A DNA stretch of 64,000 bases from positions 183,042,501-183,106,500 of the forward strand of contig NC_069661.1 of the NCBI RefSeq assembly GCF_027244095.1. The letters run 5' to 3'. Made by a program: the position numbers and the translations under genes. Below are positions 22,772 through 35,240 of this stretch, piece by piece. The stretch's first letter is position 1; each line of letters begins with the position of its first letter. Below the pieces are notes generated by a model that was not told where the DNA came from, did not search any database, and saw only the letters and a list, made by a program, of their open reading frames with translations. The stretch is from Hemicordylus capensis (taxonomy: Eukaryota; Chordata; Lepidosauria; Squamata; Cordylidae).

Positions 22772-23979
22772 GACTGGAACTATACATAATGCAGGTTATT
22801 GGTGTCATTACTGAAAAATGGCTGTTATATACCATGGCCACTTCATGTCTACTTAAGGGAAATGTAGACCTCATGTTATATGTGCCTGCTCCTTCTGTGA
22901 CAGTCACTAATGTGGAGCAGGGTTGGAGGTAAATAGATAACATGACCATGCTGTGTTATATATTTTCTCAGCTACACAGTTTTGTAAAGGAAAGAGATGT
23001 AAGGTTGGCATTTGCGGTGACAGTAAATAGTTCTGAAGTGGGTTTGAGAAGTTCTTGGGCCTTAAATTAATTGCAAAGGCAATTTGCCCTGAAAGAGCGC
23101 TTCTCCCAAAACATGTCAGGAATAAAGGATACTCTCTTTTGCTACACAGCTGTTACTGTTTCCCTGCTGCATATTTTTTGCAGCTGTTCAGTCCTCCTTG
23201 TTATTTTGGCCAGATCTAGGCTCATCAAATTAAAAATTGCTTGATCTTTCTTTTCCATAAATTACCATCTTCCAGATCTAGGTCAATTGTTGTGAATTAA
23301 ATAAAAACAATACAGACACTGCTTCTAACCATGACCTTGTGTACAATAGCTGCATAACAGAAAACAATTGGACCAGATAAGTAGTAGCACCTTTTCCAGC
23401 ACTGTCAGAATGATCCTGATTGGTCACATATCTTCTGGGGGAGACAGAGAACTACATGAAGAAGCAGGCTGTCAGACACACATCTGTATCATACAGTATT
23501 GAAGAGGGCCCCACTGAGCTGGTGCTATGCAACTTTCATTTTTTGGAAATGTGCTACTCCATCTGAGACTACTATTGGGGTCAGTGTAGACCGGTTTGGA
23601 AAATACTTTCCCCTCAAGAACCAGACCACATGATTAAAAGCAAGATGCACTGAGAGCTGGCCATTGGGGTATCTTTGTGGCCTCTTGGCACATGATGCCT
23701 TCCCAGCACATTCCTTTGTTGCATGTGGGGGCATCTCAACTGCTTTTCTACATGCACCCTAAATACTAGCTTAAACATGTAGAACAGTGGTTCAGATGAT
23801 CCAGCTGCCCACACACAGTAAAGTAACACACGCAGGGTTGCCATCTTGGGACTTTTAAACCAGGTTTTAGACTATTTTTTTAATCCTCTCCCACTATTTT
23901 CTTATTGGAGGGGGTATCTCATTCCTAGCCATGCAGTCATATTTTGCCTGCCTCATTTCACCCGCTTTGCACTTTTCTT
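22772..23979. other. Unassigned non-coding sequence
   Basis: No recognised gene or repeat. Confidence 0.4.
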
Positions 23980-24559
23980 CTCAGCCGCTGCAGAGAAAGA
24001 AAAGGGTTAAGAACCAGCCCTGCCTTCTTTCAGCAGCAGCGGTAGCTGCTACCGCTGCCCCCTGATTGGTCCTCCTCCTGGAGCTGCACCTTGTGCTCCT
24101 CCCTTGCTTGGCATTTGAATGCAGTTGCTGAGTGAGGAAATGGTGAGGAGCTTGAGGTAGAATCTGTCTGCTGGGCTTGTCTACCTCAAGGAAAGGAAAG
24201 GAAAAACAAAAAAAAAAACGTATCTGTTTGGTATGTGTGATCCCCCCTCCCCTTTTAGAAGCTGCTGTGTGTTTTTCTCTTTCCCACATTTATGATTCGT
24301 CAGTGTCTGTGTGAGATAGATTCCACCCCCACTTGAAAGCCTCCATAGGTGTGTATGTGTTTATTCCACAGCCATTTATTTGTGCCTGGGTGAGGTATTT
24401 TTTACTTTTTAAAAATAATTCCCCAAGCAGTACAAGATGCTAACAAGCATACATTAAAACTGTCAGAGTACCAACTTGTAAGAAAAATTCTCCCCACCCC
24501 ACCGTACACTTTCCTGAGGAAATTAGTTAGTACAAAAAGTATTTTAAAGCTCCAAAAAT

Positions 24560-24609
<50 letters not shown>

Positions 24610-24850
24610 GCTCTAGCAAAATGTATCTGCTTTTGTTTTATCTTTCTGTTTTTTGGTTTACCATATGGTGGCTGCTGGGTTTGAAGATATTAGCCTGTTT
24701 ACTAGCTCTAATTTGGTCTGTGTATTCCCCCCTCTTGTACCTTTGCCATTATTATTATTATTAGACATATTTATATGCTGCCTTTTTAGCAACAAAGTTC
24801 TCAAAATAACTTACATATAAAAATAGATGACAAAAAGGGTTCTTTTCTTT
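23980..24850 (-). mobile_element. Unclassified repeat, copy 1 (inverted partner)
   Basis: Its reverse complement aligns by eye with 26490-27215. Shared words in order are 'gttgctaaaaa.gca.c.tataaata', 'ccaaattagagct', 'ctaactaatttcctca', 'tttttcttacaagtt', 'agacaagcccagcag', 'aggagcacaagg' and 'aaccc.ttt'. A GA dinucleotide run (24562-24606) lies inside. No coding domain is recognised. The family has a third copy near 38400-38930. Confidence 0.6.
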
Positions 24851-25303
24851 ACCCATCTTCTTTTATATTTATTGCTATTTTATTTTGTTCTATGCTTGTA
24901 AAAGTAGCTCAAATTTTACATGTTAGTGTCATTCTCATGACCATTTTTGCAGGGGGAAGGCAAGATCAGGGTTACCTTTCCCCAGATGATCTTGTTCACT
25001 GAGGTGAGTCTCACAATCAGTGAGACCAGGGGCATAACAAGGTTGGAGTGGGCCCAGAGACAAGATTTTAAAGTCGGCCCCTCACTGATATATACACACA
25101 AACACACTTCACAATATATAGTGCACTCACACTCGCATCCCCATTATGAAGATGGTGAATATTTAGTTCACATTGAATCTAGTTCACAGGAGTAGATCCA
25201 GCAGGAAATTACAGAGGGTAATTCCCCCATAAAAGATTCTCCCCCCAATATAAATATCGGGGCTTGGATTTTCTCCCTCTTGCAAATGCACTATGCCAGG
25301 GGG

Positions 25304-25460
25304 TGTCAAACTAAAATTGGGTGGTGGGCCAGATTAGATTCTGATGCACCTCTGGTGAGCCACACATAGCCTTGCACACATCTCACACCACCTATCTTCC
25401 TCCTCCTCTCTGCTCTTTCTCTCATTCTTTTTCTTACTCCCCTCCTTAAATTAGCTGAAT
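25304..25460 (+). mobile_element. hAT (Charlie-like) end fragment
   Basis: The CAGGGGGTGTCAAACTAAAA start followed by 'gggccagattagattctg' and 'gagccacacatag' resembles the CAGGGGTGTCAAACTC... terminus of Charlie-type hAT elements. Only one end is visible. Confidence 0.5.
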
Positions 25461-25774
25461 TCACTACTTATTACACTAAAATACACTCAGGCAAAGATTG
25501 ATTTTTCAAAATTAATTTTAGAAGAAATTCAGAACATACCAGCTTCTGCATGAAAAATCGTATCACTCTTCCTCTCTCCCTTACAAAGGTGTTGCTTGGT
25601 ACTTAAAAGATCCAGGGCTTGGGTCTACAGCCTCCCTACATTTTGATAATGAAACCCTTTCATGCTCTCTTAAAGGTATTCAACACTCTCCTCCCCCCAG
25701 CTTGCTTTACAGCTAAAAATGAATCTCCTTTTTCTCCTGCATCAGATCTCTCCTGTATCCTACGCACACAGCTG

Positions 25775-25966
25775 AGAACCAGTGTAGTGTAGTGATTGGA
25801 GTGTAAAGGCTAGGATTGGGAACTTGTGTCCCCACTCAGTCATGAAACTCACTGTGGGTCTTTAACGGAGACACACTCTCTCTCCCCTCCAAACCTGCCT
25901 CACTGGATTGTTGTGAGGATAAAAGTGAGGAGGAAGAACATGTACACTACCCTGAGGATGTGTGTC
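25775..25966 (+). mobile_element. tRNA-derived SINE (Squam1/Sauria-like), diverged
   Basis: It holds 'accagtgtagtgtagtgatt', 'gtgtccccactcagtcatg', 'aacctgcctcactggattgt' and 'gaggataaaagtgaggagga', the same order as the copy at 19284 but more diverged. A (TA)n microsatellite of about 50 bp (25971-26021) follows and may mark its tail. Confidence 0.6.
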
Positions 25967-25970
25967 ATTA

Positions 25971-26023
<53 letters not shown>

Positions 26024-26489
26024 CTTTTAGCCACATGCACTCCAATCCTAAGTATGTACTCAGAAGCACATTCAAATAGCGTTTTTTACACCAATCACAG
26101 CAGCATGCAATTCAGTTTGATCTATTATTTAGTTCATTTCATTTAAGCAAGAAAATCATATGCAAAAAAATCATATGCAACTATAGTGTATGTCTATATA
26201 CTACAGTAAATATACAATGTATAGTGTGTCTATACACTACAGAAAGAAAAGCCACCATTTTGATTTCAAATAGGATAGCAGAATGTCATATATGGAGTTA
26301 CCCCAATTTTGCAGAATTTAAAGACAACCAATCATTTCATGTGCAATTTAAAAATGAGTTTTTTGTGAACTGATTTGCAAAGCCTTGTTTTGAAGCAAGT
26401 GAACACAATTGGTGGGGGAGCATGCTACAAGCACAAAGCAAAATAAAATAAAATAGTAATGTTTAAAAGGAGAAACTTCTTAAGAGAAC

Positions 26490-27215
26490 CATTTTCTCAT
26501 ATTTTGCTATTTAAGCCATTGTGAGAACTCTGTTGCTAAAAAAGCAACTTATAAATATTTTTAATAAGGGAGGGGGGCGAGAAAGCAACACACACAGAGA
26601 CCAGATTAGAGCTATAAGCAGCTTAACTTCAGGAACAAAAAGGAACTAAAACACAAACAGATCCATTTTGTCAGAGCATCCCCACACCCCATTCTTTTCA
26701 AAGCTTTTAATACTTCTACACTAACTAATTTCCTCACAACCAGGTATACTGTTGGGATGGGGAGGGTTTTTCTTACAAGTTTGCACTAGAATAGTTTTGG
26801 CATACTTTGAAAATGTTTTGGGGTTTTTTTTTTTAAAGCTTAAGAATTCTCTCTCTCACACACACACAGGATGGGACTTCTCTCACATGTACAACACACA
26901 CACACACGGTACGGGGGGTGGGTGGGGGGAGAGTGAGCAACATGGTAGTTTGACCAAGGGGAACAAATCACACACAAACCAAACAAACAGCAAAGGGTTG
27001 ATTTCTATAAAATGTCCTCTTACTTTCATTCTTGGAGGGAGACCACCAGCCCAACAGCCAGCTTCCTTGGCTCAGCAGTTACATACAAATTCCAAGCGGG
27101 GGAGGAGCACAAGATTCCAGGAGAACCAACCGGGCTGGCAGAAAATTTAACCCTTTTTTTTACTCTCTGCTACTGCCGATCTCCAAAAGACTCAATATTA
27201 ATAAATAGGGGGTGC
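26490..27215 (+). mobile_element. Unclassified repeat, copy 2
   Basis: It is the inverted partner of 23980-24850, and 26860-27210 also matches 38500-38920 (ggggaacaaatcacacac, aacaaacag...gggttgatt, cccaacagccagctt, gaggagcacaag, attaataaatagggggtgcaac). Short CA runs lie at 26860-26910. No coding domain is recognised. Confidence 0.6.
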
Positions 27216-27289
27216 AACATGGGCAGGTGGGGAGTCATGTGACATGTCTGGGGGGGGCCTTGAGGCAGTGGGGCCCCAAGACAACTGTC

Positions 27290-27795
27290 TCCCCTTGTCT
27301 AATGGTACTTATGCCCCGAGGAAGACTCGCTGTAAGGGGGTTTGCAGGGAGAGCAGGCTTAGCCTGCTCTCCCCACAGACAATCAAGGCTGCAGCCCTGG
27401 GTGGCCAGATCAGCTGCCCAGACGACTGCCGGCTCCATCATGGAACTGGCAAGGGCTGCAGGGATTGGGGGCTGTGCAGTCCCTGGAAGTTCCAGGATGC
27501 CCTGTGCGAGTGCGCAGGGCGTGCTGGAGAGACCCTGAAGCCCAGGAGGATGCTGGCAGCCTCCCGGCCGGGGATCTCCTCATATGTTGCCACAGTGTGG
27601 AGCTGCACTGTGGCAACACATGATCGGAAAACCCAGGTTAGCAGAGTGCTTGCTCCGCTAACCTGGGCTAAGGAGAGGGGTATTTAAGCAGGCCACCTGT
27701 TTTGGGGAAACCGGGCTTGCCTGCAAGCCCAGTGGTTCCCACAATCCGTGGAAAGCAAGCTTAGCCCGCTTTCCACTGATCGTAAGAATACCCTA
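27290..27795. mobile_element. Palindromic MITE ('TTCTCAC' family)
   Basis: The order is 'gagagcaggcttagcctgctctcc' (self-complementary), 'ggctccatcatggaac', 'catgttgccac...gtggcaacac', 'gctaacctgggctaaggaga' and 'ggaaagcaagcttagcccgctttcc', then 'gatcgtaagaatacccta'. The same succession is found at 36436-36895 and partly at 35752-36240. The overlapping frames of 108-147 codons here reflect GC-rich palindromes and are not genes. Confidence 0.6.
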
Positions 27796-27799
27796 ATTG

Positions 27800-28175
27800 T
27801 GTGGGGTGCACTGCTTGCATTCCCACACAATGAACAAGATCATCTGGGCTTGCATGCACACACAATGTTCCATGCAGCACTGTGTTCCATGCAGCACAGA
27901 TCTGTGGAGGCTGAGGCTAGTTTTCCCAGCCTGCAGGAATCCCACAATACACCATGCTATTAGTGCAGTACACTGGGGAATTCCCTCAGGAGTTGGGCAC
28001 TCTGGGCAACTGACTCTGTGTATGTTCAGGTTGCATGGCCTTTAACCCAGGTTAAAGCCTGGGAATTTAAAGTGGGGAGGCAGTGCCTGGATCGCCTGCA
28101 ATCCCAGCACTGCACATGAGTAGCCAAGCCGAGGCAGGACTGCCCAAACCTGGATTTGGCTGTTCATGTACATAG
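27800..28175. mobile_element. Second GC-rich palindromic segment (tentative)
   Basis: It carries 'cccacaatacaccatgctat...gcagtacactgggg', like the hairpin at 4029-4074, plus 'aacccaggttaaagcctggg'. It probably belongs to the same MITE group as its neighbour, but its ends are not defined. Confidence 0.35.
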
Positions 28176-29881
28176 CCTCATTTCACTTTTTCCTTACAAA
28201 TGCCCCAGATTTGTCCAAAAATGCAAAACATGCATAAATTATAGACAGTAACCTATGCAAATTGTATATATAGTGGATACTTTTTGGACATTTCCTTGGT
28301 TAATAGAGTCCACTATTTCCTATTTTTTGGTGACAGATTGTGACTGTTTTCACCATCTGGATCTGGCAACCCTAAACACACCAGGAGGGTGTCAGGATGT
28401 CTGCAAAAGATGTCACAATAGGCACTTTCTCATTGTCTCCCCTTTTCATTACTAGAAAAGTACCATCCAAACAAGCCTTATGTGTATTGACTCTCCTGTT
28501 TTGCCATACCACAAAGGGCTTGAGCTCAGCATATCAGATGCTCTGTTTTCCATTTCAGCTCTGTGTTGCCTGCAGCTGGTCATTGCTGGGATTTTCCTGC
28601 AGTCTCTTGTGTTAAATAAAGTTGCTAGCAGTCAGCTAGTTTTGCATTGTCTGTGTGACCTCCTCCTCATGATACATAATACTATGGGCAACTTCAATAC
28701 TGCTGTTCAGTTCTTTCCCCAAATGTGAAAGCATGTTACAGGATTGCCCTTTGCTGCTGCTTCTAGCATTAAAGGACTGAAAGAAGTAGGTAGGATAGTC
28801 CTGTAGTGTTCTTTTCAGGTAGGAGAGCCCTGTGGCAGTGGAGGAAGTAGTGGAGATATGAACAAGCAAGCAACAGTGATATGACCATGGTAGTGTGAAC
28901 AAACATACTCTTAATAACTGTGAATATATTATAACCGTATAAGCTAGAGGGTGATTATTCCAGGTTAAGTGTACAAGGGTGTGTGTATTGGCAGTAGTGT
29001 CACATTTAAAAAAAAAATAGGAAAGGAACCAATTGTAGATATAGCTGGTTCTACTTTGCACCCAAGATATAATCTTATTAGTACTTCCAGCATATTCTAA
29101 GTTAAGTTTACAAGCCTTGCAGATTTTCACCTTCTTATATTTTCAACCACAAGTCTGGTTCTCTGTCTCTGCACTTACAATTATGAGATTATTTTGTTGT
29201 TATTAGTGAGTAATTTCATCATGAGCTGCCTGGAAGAAGTAATCCAATGGCAAAAAAATAAGTCTTGTTTACATGGAAGTTGCTCTTGATTGACATTGGC
29301 TGTAAGCGAGCTCAGAGGTACTAGAGGCCTAAACCCTTGGTGAAACTTTGCTCTAGGCAAAAATGCAGGAGCAGCAGCATTGTGTTTAGAATCTCCTGGG
29401 GCCTGCAATATATTGGAGGAAAATAGACAGAATGAATTACCATCATTTATTATTGTACATTGAACAAAAAAGCCTGCTGATATAGCAGGGGGGAAAGGAA
29501 AAACATAATTTCTTTCTTTAAAATAATATTTCAGTAACAGAAGCCACAAAAAATGTTTCAAGAGCCAGGAGTAATTGCCTAGGCCAAATTCCATTGCTCC
29601 TAATTTTAAAATTATGTGTATATTAGAACTTACTGTAAGGCACTCTGCATCCAATTTGAAGGTTTTCATTGAGATACATTGATTCATAATATTTTCCTAC
29701 AAAATATATATTCTACATGTAAAAGGAACAAATGTAGTAATTTGGGTATCATTCTGAGCAATGATATAAATGGGGTTTGGGTTTATTTAACTTTTGGGTC
29801 TATTTCACTTTAGGTTGACATGGTCAAAAATCCAGAGATACTGATCACATTGTAGTATGCAGCGACTTCCCTGCTCTTGAC
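28176..29881. other. Mostly unique non-coding sequence
   Basis: Two long minus-strand open frames occur (28636-29130, 164 codons; 29181-29687, 168 codons). Neither has a recognisable domain, splice-site pattern or neighbour that would support a gene. I list the region as non-coding and flag the frames in Part 2. Confidence 0.4.
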
Positions 29882-30068
29882 CAGTGTTCCCTCTAACAAT
29901 TTTTATCTGTGTGTGGAATGAATTCTGTTCTGGGTGGCAGTGTGTGTGCACACATGCATCCAGAGCGGGGCCTTCCTGATTCAATCTGAGTGGGATCTAG
30001 AATTAACTGAGTGGAGATTTAAAAACTTGTGAGCACACACAGATGCACACGCCTTAGAGGGAACACTG
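29882..30068. mobile_element. hAT-like MITE, 187 bp
   Basis: The ends CAGTGTTCCCTCTAA and TTAGAGGGAACACTG are perfect inverted repeats of 15 bp. The interior is TG/CA rich ('gtgtgtgtgcacacatgcat'). The flanks share 'ctctt' and 'cttgac' words, a blurred target duplication. No coding capacity. Confidence 0.75.
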
Positions 30069-32057
30069 CTCTTCTTGACCGCCACATATTCATGGATCCT
30101 TTGTGAACACAAGCCCTAGGTACCAATCTGTACCTGCGTACACTATACATTCATTGCTGAAGTGTGTAACAAAACAGGAATAGGGCTACAGTCTTTGGAA
30201 GATCTTATGTATTGCAAAAAAATGTGTGGAAAGGGCTGAGAATGGTATACAGAAAGTACAAAAGAGTACTGTTGAGATCTGAAAATATGTAGAGAGAAAG
30301 GAAGATTCTACCTACTGGTCTCACAGTCATCTCTATGAATATTCAGCAGAGCATCTGAAAGAGCCTGTGAGTGTACAGACTGTATGCCTGCAGCTCTGTT
30401 CATGTGGCTGCAAACTCCTGAACAGGCAAGGTCCATGATCACATGAACAGAGACCTGTACAGTTTCTATCTGCTTTTTTTTTTGATGTTCCATGATATGC
30501 ACATGGGGGCAGAGGCATTGGATGCTAGTGGGCACATCTCACTTTCTGTACTATTTTCAGACAAATGTATGAACAATGCGCATGTGTGTAATACTACTCT
30601 TACTCTGAATGAACATGTGGACTAAGAATAGTGGGCTGACTTCCACTTTCTTCCAGATTTTGACAGGACTTTTGGAACCCTGCATCTGTGATACATATAC
30701 TGTAAGTGGATACCAAATAAATAGACACTCAAATGTACTGGCCAGCCATGAGAGGAATTATACTCAAAAGCAGGAGCTATAGGGCCATGATTTTGAGATG
30801 GAAAGTAAGTGGGAAGAGTGGGAGAGGAGAGACATCTGTAGGAATAAATAGGACTAGAGGCACCCAAGGCAGAGGGGGTACTGGGTGTGTGGAAATAACA
30901 GCAGACCCCAGGCCTTTTCTAATACTGCACCTGCTTATTGCTTGCAACTCACTACAGAATTCGATTGATGAACAAAAAGACTGATGAAAAAGCAAAGCAA
31001 AGCAAACAAGCAGAATTTATCGAAGGACTATCTCTAATTGTTTTTCCATCTGGACGTAAGACTCTCCAGGCCCCCAAGGAGATCGTACAGTTCCAACGAT
31101 TCTTACAGGCCTCAGCTGAAAAACTTAAAACTGTTTCCACAGCTCTCTCACATGACCTTTTTCTCATCCTAAGGCTTCTGGGTTTGGCTGTTAAAATGTC
31201 AGTAATGGACAGGAGAAAAGAGACCAAGGAGATCCGGACCCTGAAGGGCCATTTGCTTTTTCACCTGCTTTCGAGGCATTTTTCCATGAGAGAATGAGCA
31301 AGAGGGACTTCACTTGAATCCACCTCATCCTGGAGAGCTGCCAGAACAAAACAAGCTAGCTTGACAGAAGCCTCGGAGAGGTAGGGAAAAGTCAAGAGGA
31401 CTCTTCTGGAATGTGAGCTCAGAACAATAAATGAGGCAGTCACCCAGATACCTACCTACTGTTTCCACACCTTGTTACACAAACAGATCAGGGATTCATA
31501 TGACATGGAGCTGCCTCCCATACCTGGAGGTCACATGCAGTAAAACAAAAAACTAGCAAACCAAGCAGACACAATTTCCCTGTGCCTAATCTGTCAGACT
31601 ATAACCTAAGGCAGTGAATCCAAGAGACAGTGTGCAGACATTTAGGCATTTATAAATATGCAGAACAGATATTCTTTGTGCAGCATCCCTGCTGTATTAT
31701 TTCATTGTAGGATATCCATTTATTACTTTCCAAGACTGCTACTTGTTCAGCTTCCCTGAGTCATTTTCATTATTAACACTTCCAAGTGACTAAACACGTG
31801 TTTTTTCACAATGGCCAACATCCTGACTAATGTTGTGTCCATGCAGTGAAAGGAAGCCTGGTTGCAGTGGTAGCATCCCCCCTCTTTGAAAATGCAGGTA
31901 CTTGTGTGGGGGGCTGCAATTCTCACTGATTTCCCCTTCCCCGGGAAGTTCTTTTTGAAATCCAGAACAAGGTTGCACAGCACTTAGGGGCATATTTCCA
32001 GATTGCTCAAAAATCACCCCCCCATGCATGCACCTGTGCTTCTAAAGCAGGGATACT
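30069..32057. other. Mostly unique non-coding sequence
   Basis: An open plus-strand frame of 119 codons (30938-31297) shows no family feature. No other element is recognised. Confidence 0.4.
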
Positions 32058-32065
32058 ACTGCTGC

Positions 32066-33042
32066 TAGGGGTGTGCAGAAGTGGTTGGATTCAAACCGAC
32101 CCAGTTTGACTGGTTCGAGCTCAAACCAGAAACGCACCGCTGCAAAAAGGGGGGACAATATGAGTTTGAACCAAACTGAGCCCAGTTTGGGTCAAACCGA
32201 TTCAGTCCAGTTTGACCGGTTTAGGTGGCTATGTGAAGGGTAAGGATTCCCCTTTATAAGCAAAGGGGAACTCCAATGCTAAAATGGGGTTGAAAAGGTG
32301 GGCGGGGGCAGGCAAGAGGGCATCTTATCTGTGGTGGCATGGCAGCAGCTCCACTAGCCCCCCCCCGACACTCCCCCCCAGTTGCATGGGATGGTGGGGG
32401 CCTGGTCCCTGCTGCTCGGGGTGGGAGCACTGGCAAAGCCTAGAGGAGCCACTAACCCCAGAAAGCTATGGCTGCCATACCATCACAGGTATGGTGGTAT
32501 ATTTACATTTATGTATTTATTATTTATTTATTTATTCGATTTCTATACTGTCCTTCCAAAAATGGCTCAGGGCGGTTCATACAGAGAAATAACGAAAAAA
32601 ATAAGATAAACAAAATGGATCCCAAAGGGCTCACAATCTAAAAAGAAACATCAGATAGACACCAGCAACAGTCACTGGAAGTACTGTGCTGGGGGTGGAT
32701 AGGGCCAGTTACTCTCCCTCTGCTAAATAAAGAGAATCACCACATTAACAGGTGCCTCTTTGCCAAGTTAGCAAGAGGCAATACCACCTCTTGCCCGCCC
32801 CATGCCCACCCTTTCAACCTTTTTTTTTAGCATTAGGGACCCCCTTGGCTAGTAGAGGTGAATCCTTACCAGATTCCCATTTACAAGCATCTTGAACCAG
32901 ACCAGACTGGTTCAACATGGTTTGAATTCATGAACTGAACTGCTGGCTAGTTCGAACAAACTGGTTAGCATACCAGCAGTTCGGTTCCATGGCAGTTTGA
33001 ATTTGAACCAAACTGCCCAGAACGGTTCCGTGCACACCCCTA
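32066..33042. mobile_element. hAT-like element with TAGGGGTGTGCA ends, 977 bp
   Basis: The left terminus TAGGGGTGTGCAGAAGTGG and the right terminus on the minus strand (TAGGGGTGTGCACGGAACC) form short inverted ends. Flanking 8-mers ACTGCTGC (32058-32065) and ACTGTTGT (33043-33050) agree at 6 of 8 positions, as expected of an aged hAT duplication. Subterminal sequence is full of 'aaaccgg/ggtttgaa' words in both orientations. A LINE-tail repeat (32515-32790) sits inside it. Confidence 0.65.
32515..32790 (-). mobile_element. LINE-tail repeat, antisense, nested
   Basis: The plus strand reads 'tttatttattcgatttctatactgtcc', 'atggctcagggcggttcata', 'gggctcacaatct', 'tactgtgctgggggtggata' and 'aacaggtgcctctttgccaagttagc'. 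It is a full-looking member of the family at 2965, lying within the hAT-like element. Confidence 0.7.
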
Positions 33043-34867
33043 ACTGTTGTGGTTAGGCATCCTTTTGCTGTATGAATGTTGGGTGACTTAGGATGTTGGC
33101 TAATATTTTTAAGTATTGGGGAGTGGGGGGTGGCGGAATGAAAAGAGGTTTTTAATTTTTGAGCAACTATCAGTTACTGATGACCAGTAGTAAAACAGGG
33201 ACATATATTTCAAGCTCTTCTTTAGAAATTAACAAATAACATTTTGTGAGTGATGTTTGATTAAAGTGGCCAAAATACCTTGTCAAATATGAAAAATCAA
33301 ATGCCGTCTCCTATGAACAATCTAGACAAACTGATTAGGAAAGCACTACCAATAACTGGTTTGGTTCATGATCACTAACAAGAATATGGCCAACATTTAT
33401 CTATTGTTTTACTTCCATAAAAAAGAAGGTACACCATGCTGAACAAAATGAGGTGGCAAGAGAGATTTTGTAAACCCACAAGAAAAAGAAAAAACCAGCA
33501 TCTGAGTGCTTACTAGTTCATGTCTTGGGAATGTACCTATTAACCCTAATTAAACTTTTGCTCAGTTCAAAAGCATCAAAAGCTTCTCAGCAGATGGGCT
33601 TGTTAATCTATTCTGGCTCCATCATGAAGCTCACCTTAATCCAAAGATATGAAATGTGTACATCATTAACATATTTCCAAGTCCAGAAAGCGATTTAACA
33701 CATTACAAATCTGCACATCCCTCATAAAATAAAAACAGTGTGAACAAAATGACACAACACAGATATTCAAGAAAAACGACAATCAGAGCAAGGAAATAAA
33801 TCCTGTTCTGTTTAGATTATAGACACACAGTTCTATCTTCCTGCACAAATCAGGGGTGAATCAGAGCAGTTGGATTTCATATTATGCACAGCTGCCAAGC
33901 CCAAATAGGGTATAGACCTATTCAGTACTCCACATACGGCTCATACTTGCAAAGAAATTTTCCTTTTCCAAGAGAGGACAAAATTCAAATCTTCTAGAAA
34001 CATGATCACAAAGCCTAAAAGTGAGAATGCACCTGTAAGAGAAGCATAACCAAGGAGACAGCTCTGGAACATTATTAAATACCAAACCTAATAATCTCCT
34101 GTAGAACTCAGTCAAGTAAAGTTGATTGTGTAGGTATTCAGCAAACTGTTGCACAGAAGATACAAGATTTACAGAAACGAGCAGAAAACTTCTGTAGAAA
34201 TTTTTTGCTAACTTCCCTTGTTAATCTACATTTTATACCTTATTCTCTAAGGGACAAACTGCATGCTGTACGGCAACAACATGCAATGAAACCACAACAA
34301 CCCCTTTCAAACACAAGCCTAAAACCTAGGAAAGGAAGTGGCTGGAAGAGGAAGTGTTAAGACCTCCATCTTTCTTGTCCCATTTCCAGTGCAAATGGCC
34401 CCACTCCAAAGAACTTGTTGTGGGTTCTTTACATGCAACTGCAGTGTAATGTGTAGTTTGTCCCTTAAACAACTGCAGCTGGTACCACACAAAATGATTG
34501 ACAAGCTCAAGGGTTCCACAAAGTGTTTCTTCAGGCATAATAGAGAAGCATTGAGGGGAGAAAGGTATTGGCATAAAACCACATGTAGTTGATTCAGGCA
34601 AAAGGTATTATTTAGCAATGAGACATTAGTTAGCACTCCATACGATGATATGAGTAATGGAGTAAAATCCTGTAGAAAATAAAAGGCTCTCAGGTTTGGC
34701 TAAATGCATTCTCTAGTGTGTTACTATGTTACACTTGTTATAAATGTCCTTTAGGGACCATACATTAGGGACCATACATTTTGGTTCCATTTGTATGCTA
34801 ATCTGTTGTTCCATCATTGTCTTTTAAGAGTTCCGTGTACACACTTGCACTTCGCACTTGGCAAGGA
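33043..34867. other. Mostly unique non-coding sequence
   Basis: No gene is recognised. A short direct duplication 'tagggaccataca' occurs at 34752-34778. Overlapping minus frames of 91-105 codons (34319-34636) have no domain. Confidence 0.4.
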
Positions 34868-35207
34868 AGGGAGCGGGCGGGCGGGCGGACGTCTCACTGC
34901 CGCCCGCCCGAGCGCAGTTTCTCCAGTCCGGGCGAGATTTAAGGGGGCTTCAGCGGCAGCAGGGGGCTTCGAGGGGGTGGCAGGGAAGCACCCTGCCGCC
35001 CCCCGATTTTTAAAATAAGGAGGAGCAGAGCCATAATACATAATAGAAGCGGGCAGCGAGGGATCCTGCCGCCTGGATTTTTTGCAATATTTACGGCGCC
35101 AATGCGGGAAAGGGCGGGAGGGGTAAGTAAAGCCCCCACACACCCTTAATGGAACCCCCCACCCCAGCTCCGAACTGCAGCTCCGCGGTCCGGTGCATAC
35201 CACTAAT
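34868..35207. mobile_element. GC-rich palindromic MITE
   Basis: The segment has GCGGGC runs at 34870-34888 and the complementary CCGCCCGCCCG at 34900-34910. Its right half (ggcgggaggggtaagt...cacccttaa.g.aaccccccac) matches 18200-18270 of the MITE there, and both end near a 'tgca.a.c.ctaatt' word. I infer a TAGGGRTGTGCA-type hAT relative. A promoter CpG island is the alternative, but no transcript evidence is present. Confidence 0.45.
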
Positions 35208-35229
35208 TCCATGTCTAAACACTGAGCTA

Positions 35230-35240
35230 TATATCTATAT

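Larger units (their letters stand above)
25025..27319. mobile_element. hAT-like element boundaries (tentative)
   Basis: A CAGGGGCATAAC end at 25025 and its near-inverted match (gtacttatgcccc) at about 27307-27319 could be the termini of one 2.3-kb element that encloses the repeat at 26490. CAGGGGC(G/A)TAAC is a common hAT MITE start. Since unrelated repeats also lie inside, the pairing of these ends is inference. Confidence 0.35.

Noticed and set aside
27012-27687. Overlapping 76-147-codon frames
   Set aside because: They lie in GC-rich palindromic MITE sequence that recurs elsewhere and have no domain.
30938-31297. Host exon (119 codons)
   Set aside because: No recognised family and an antisense frame of similar length; kept as unassigned.
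34868-35207. CpG-island promoter of a host gene
   Set aside because: Half of the block matches another MITE in the window and no exon follows.
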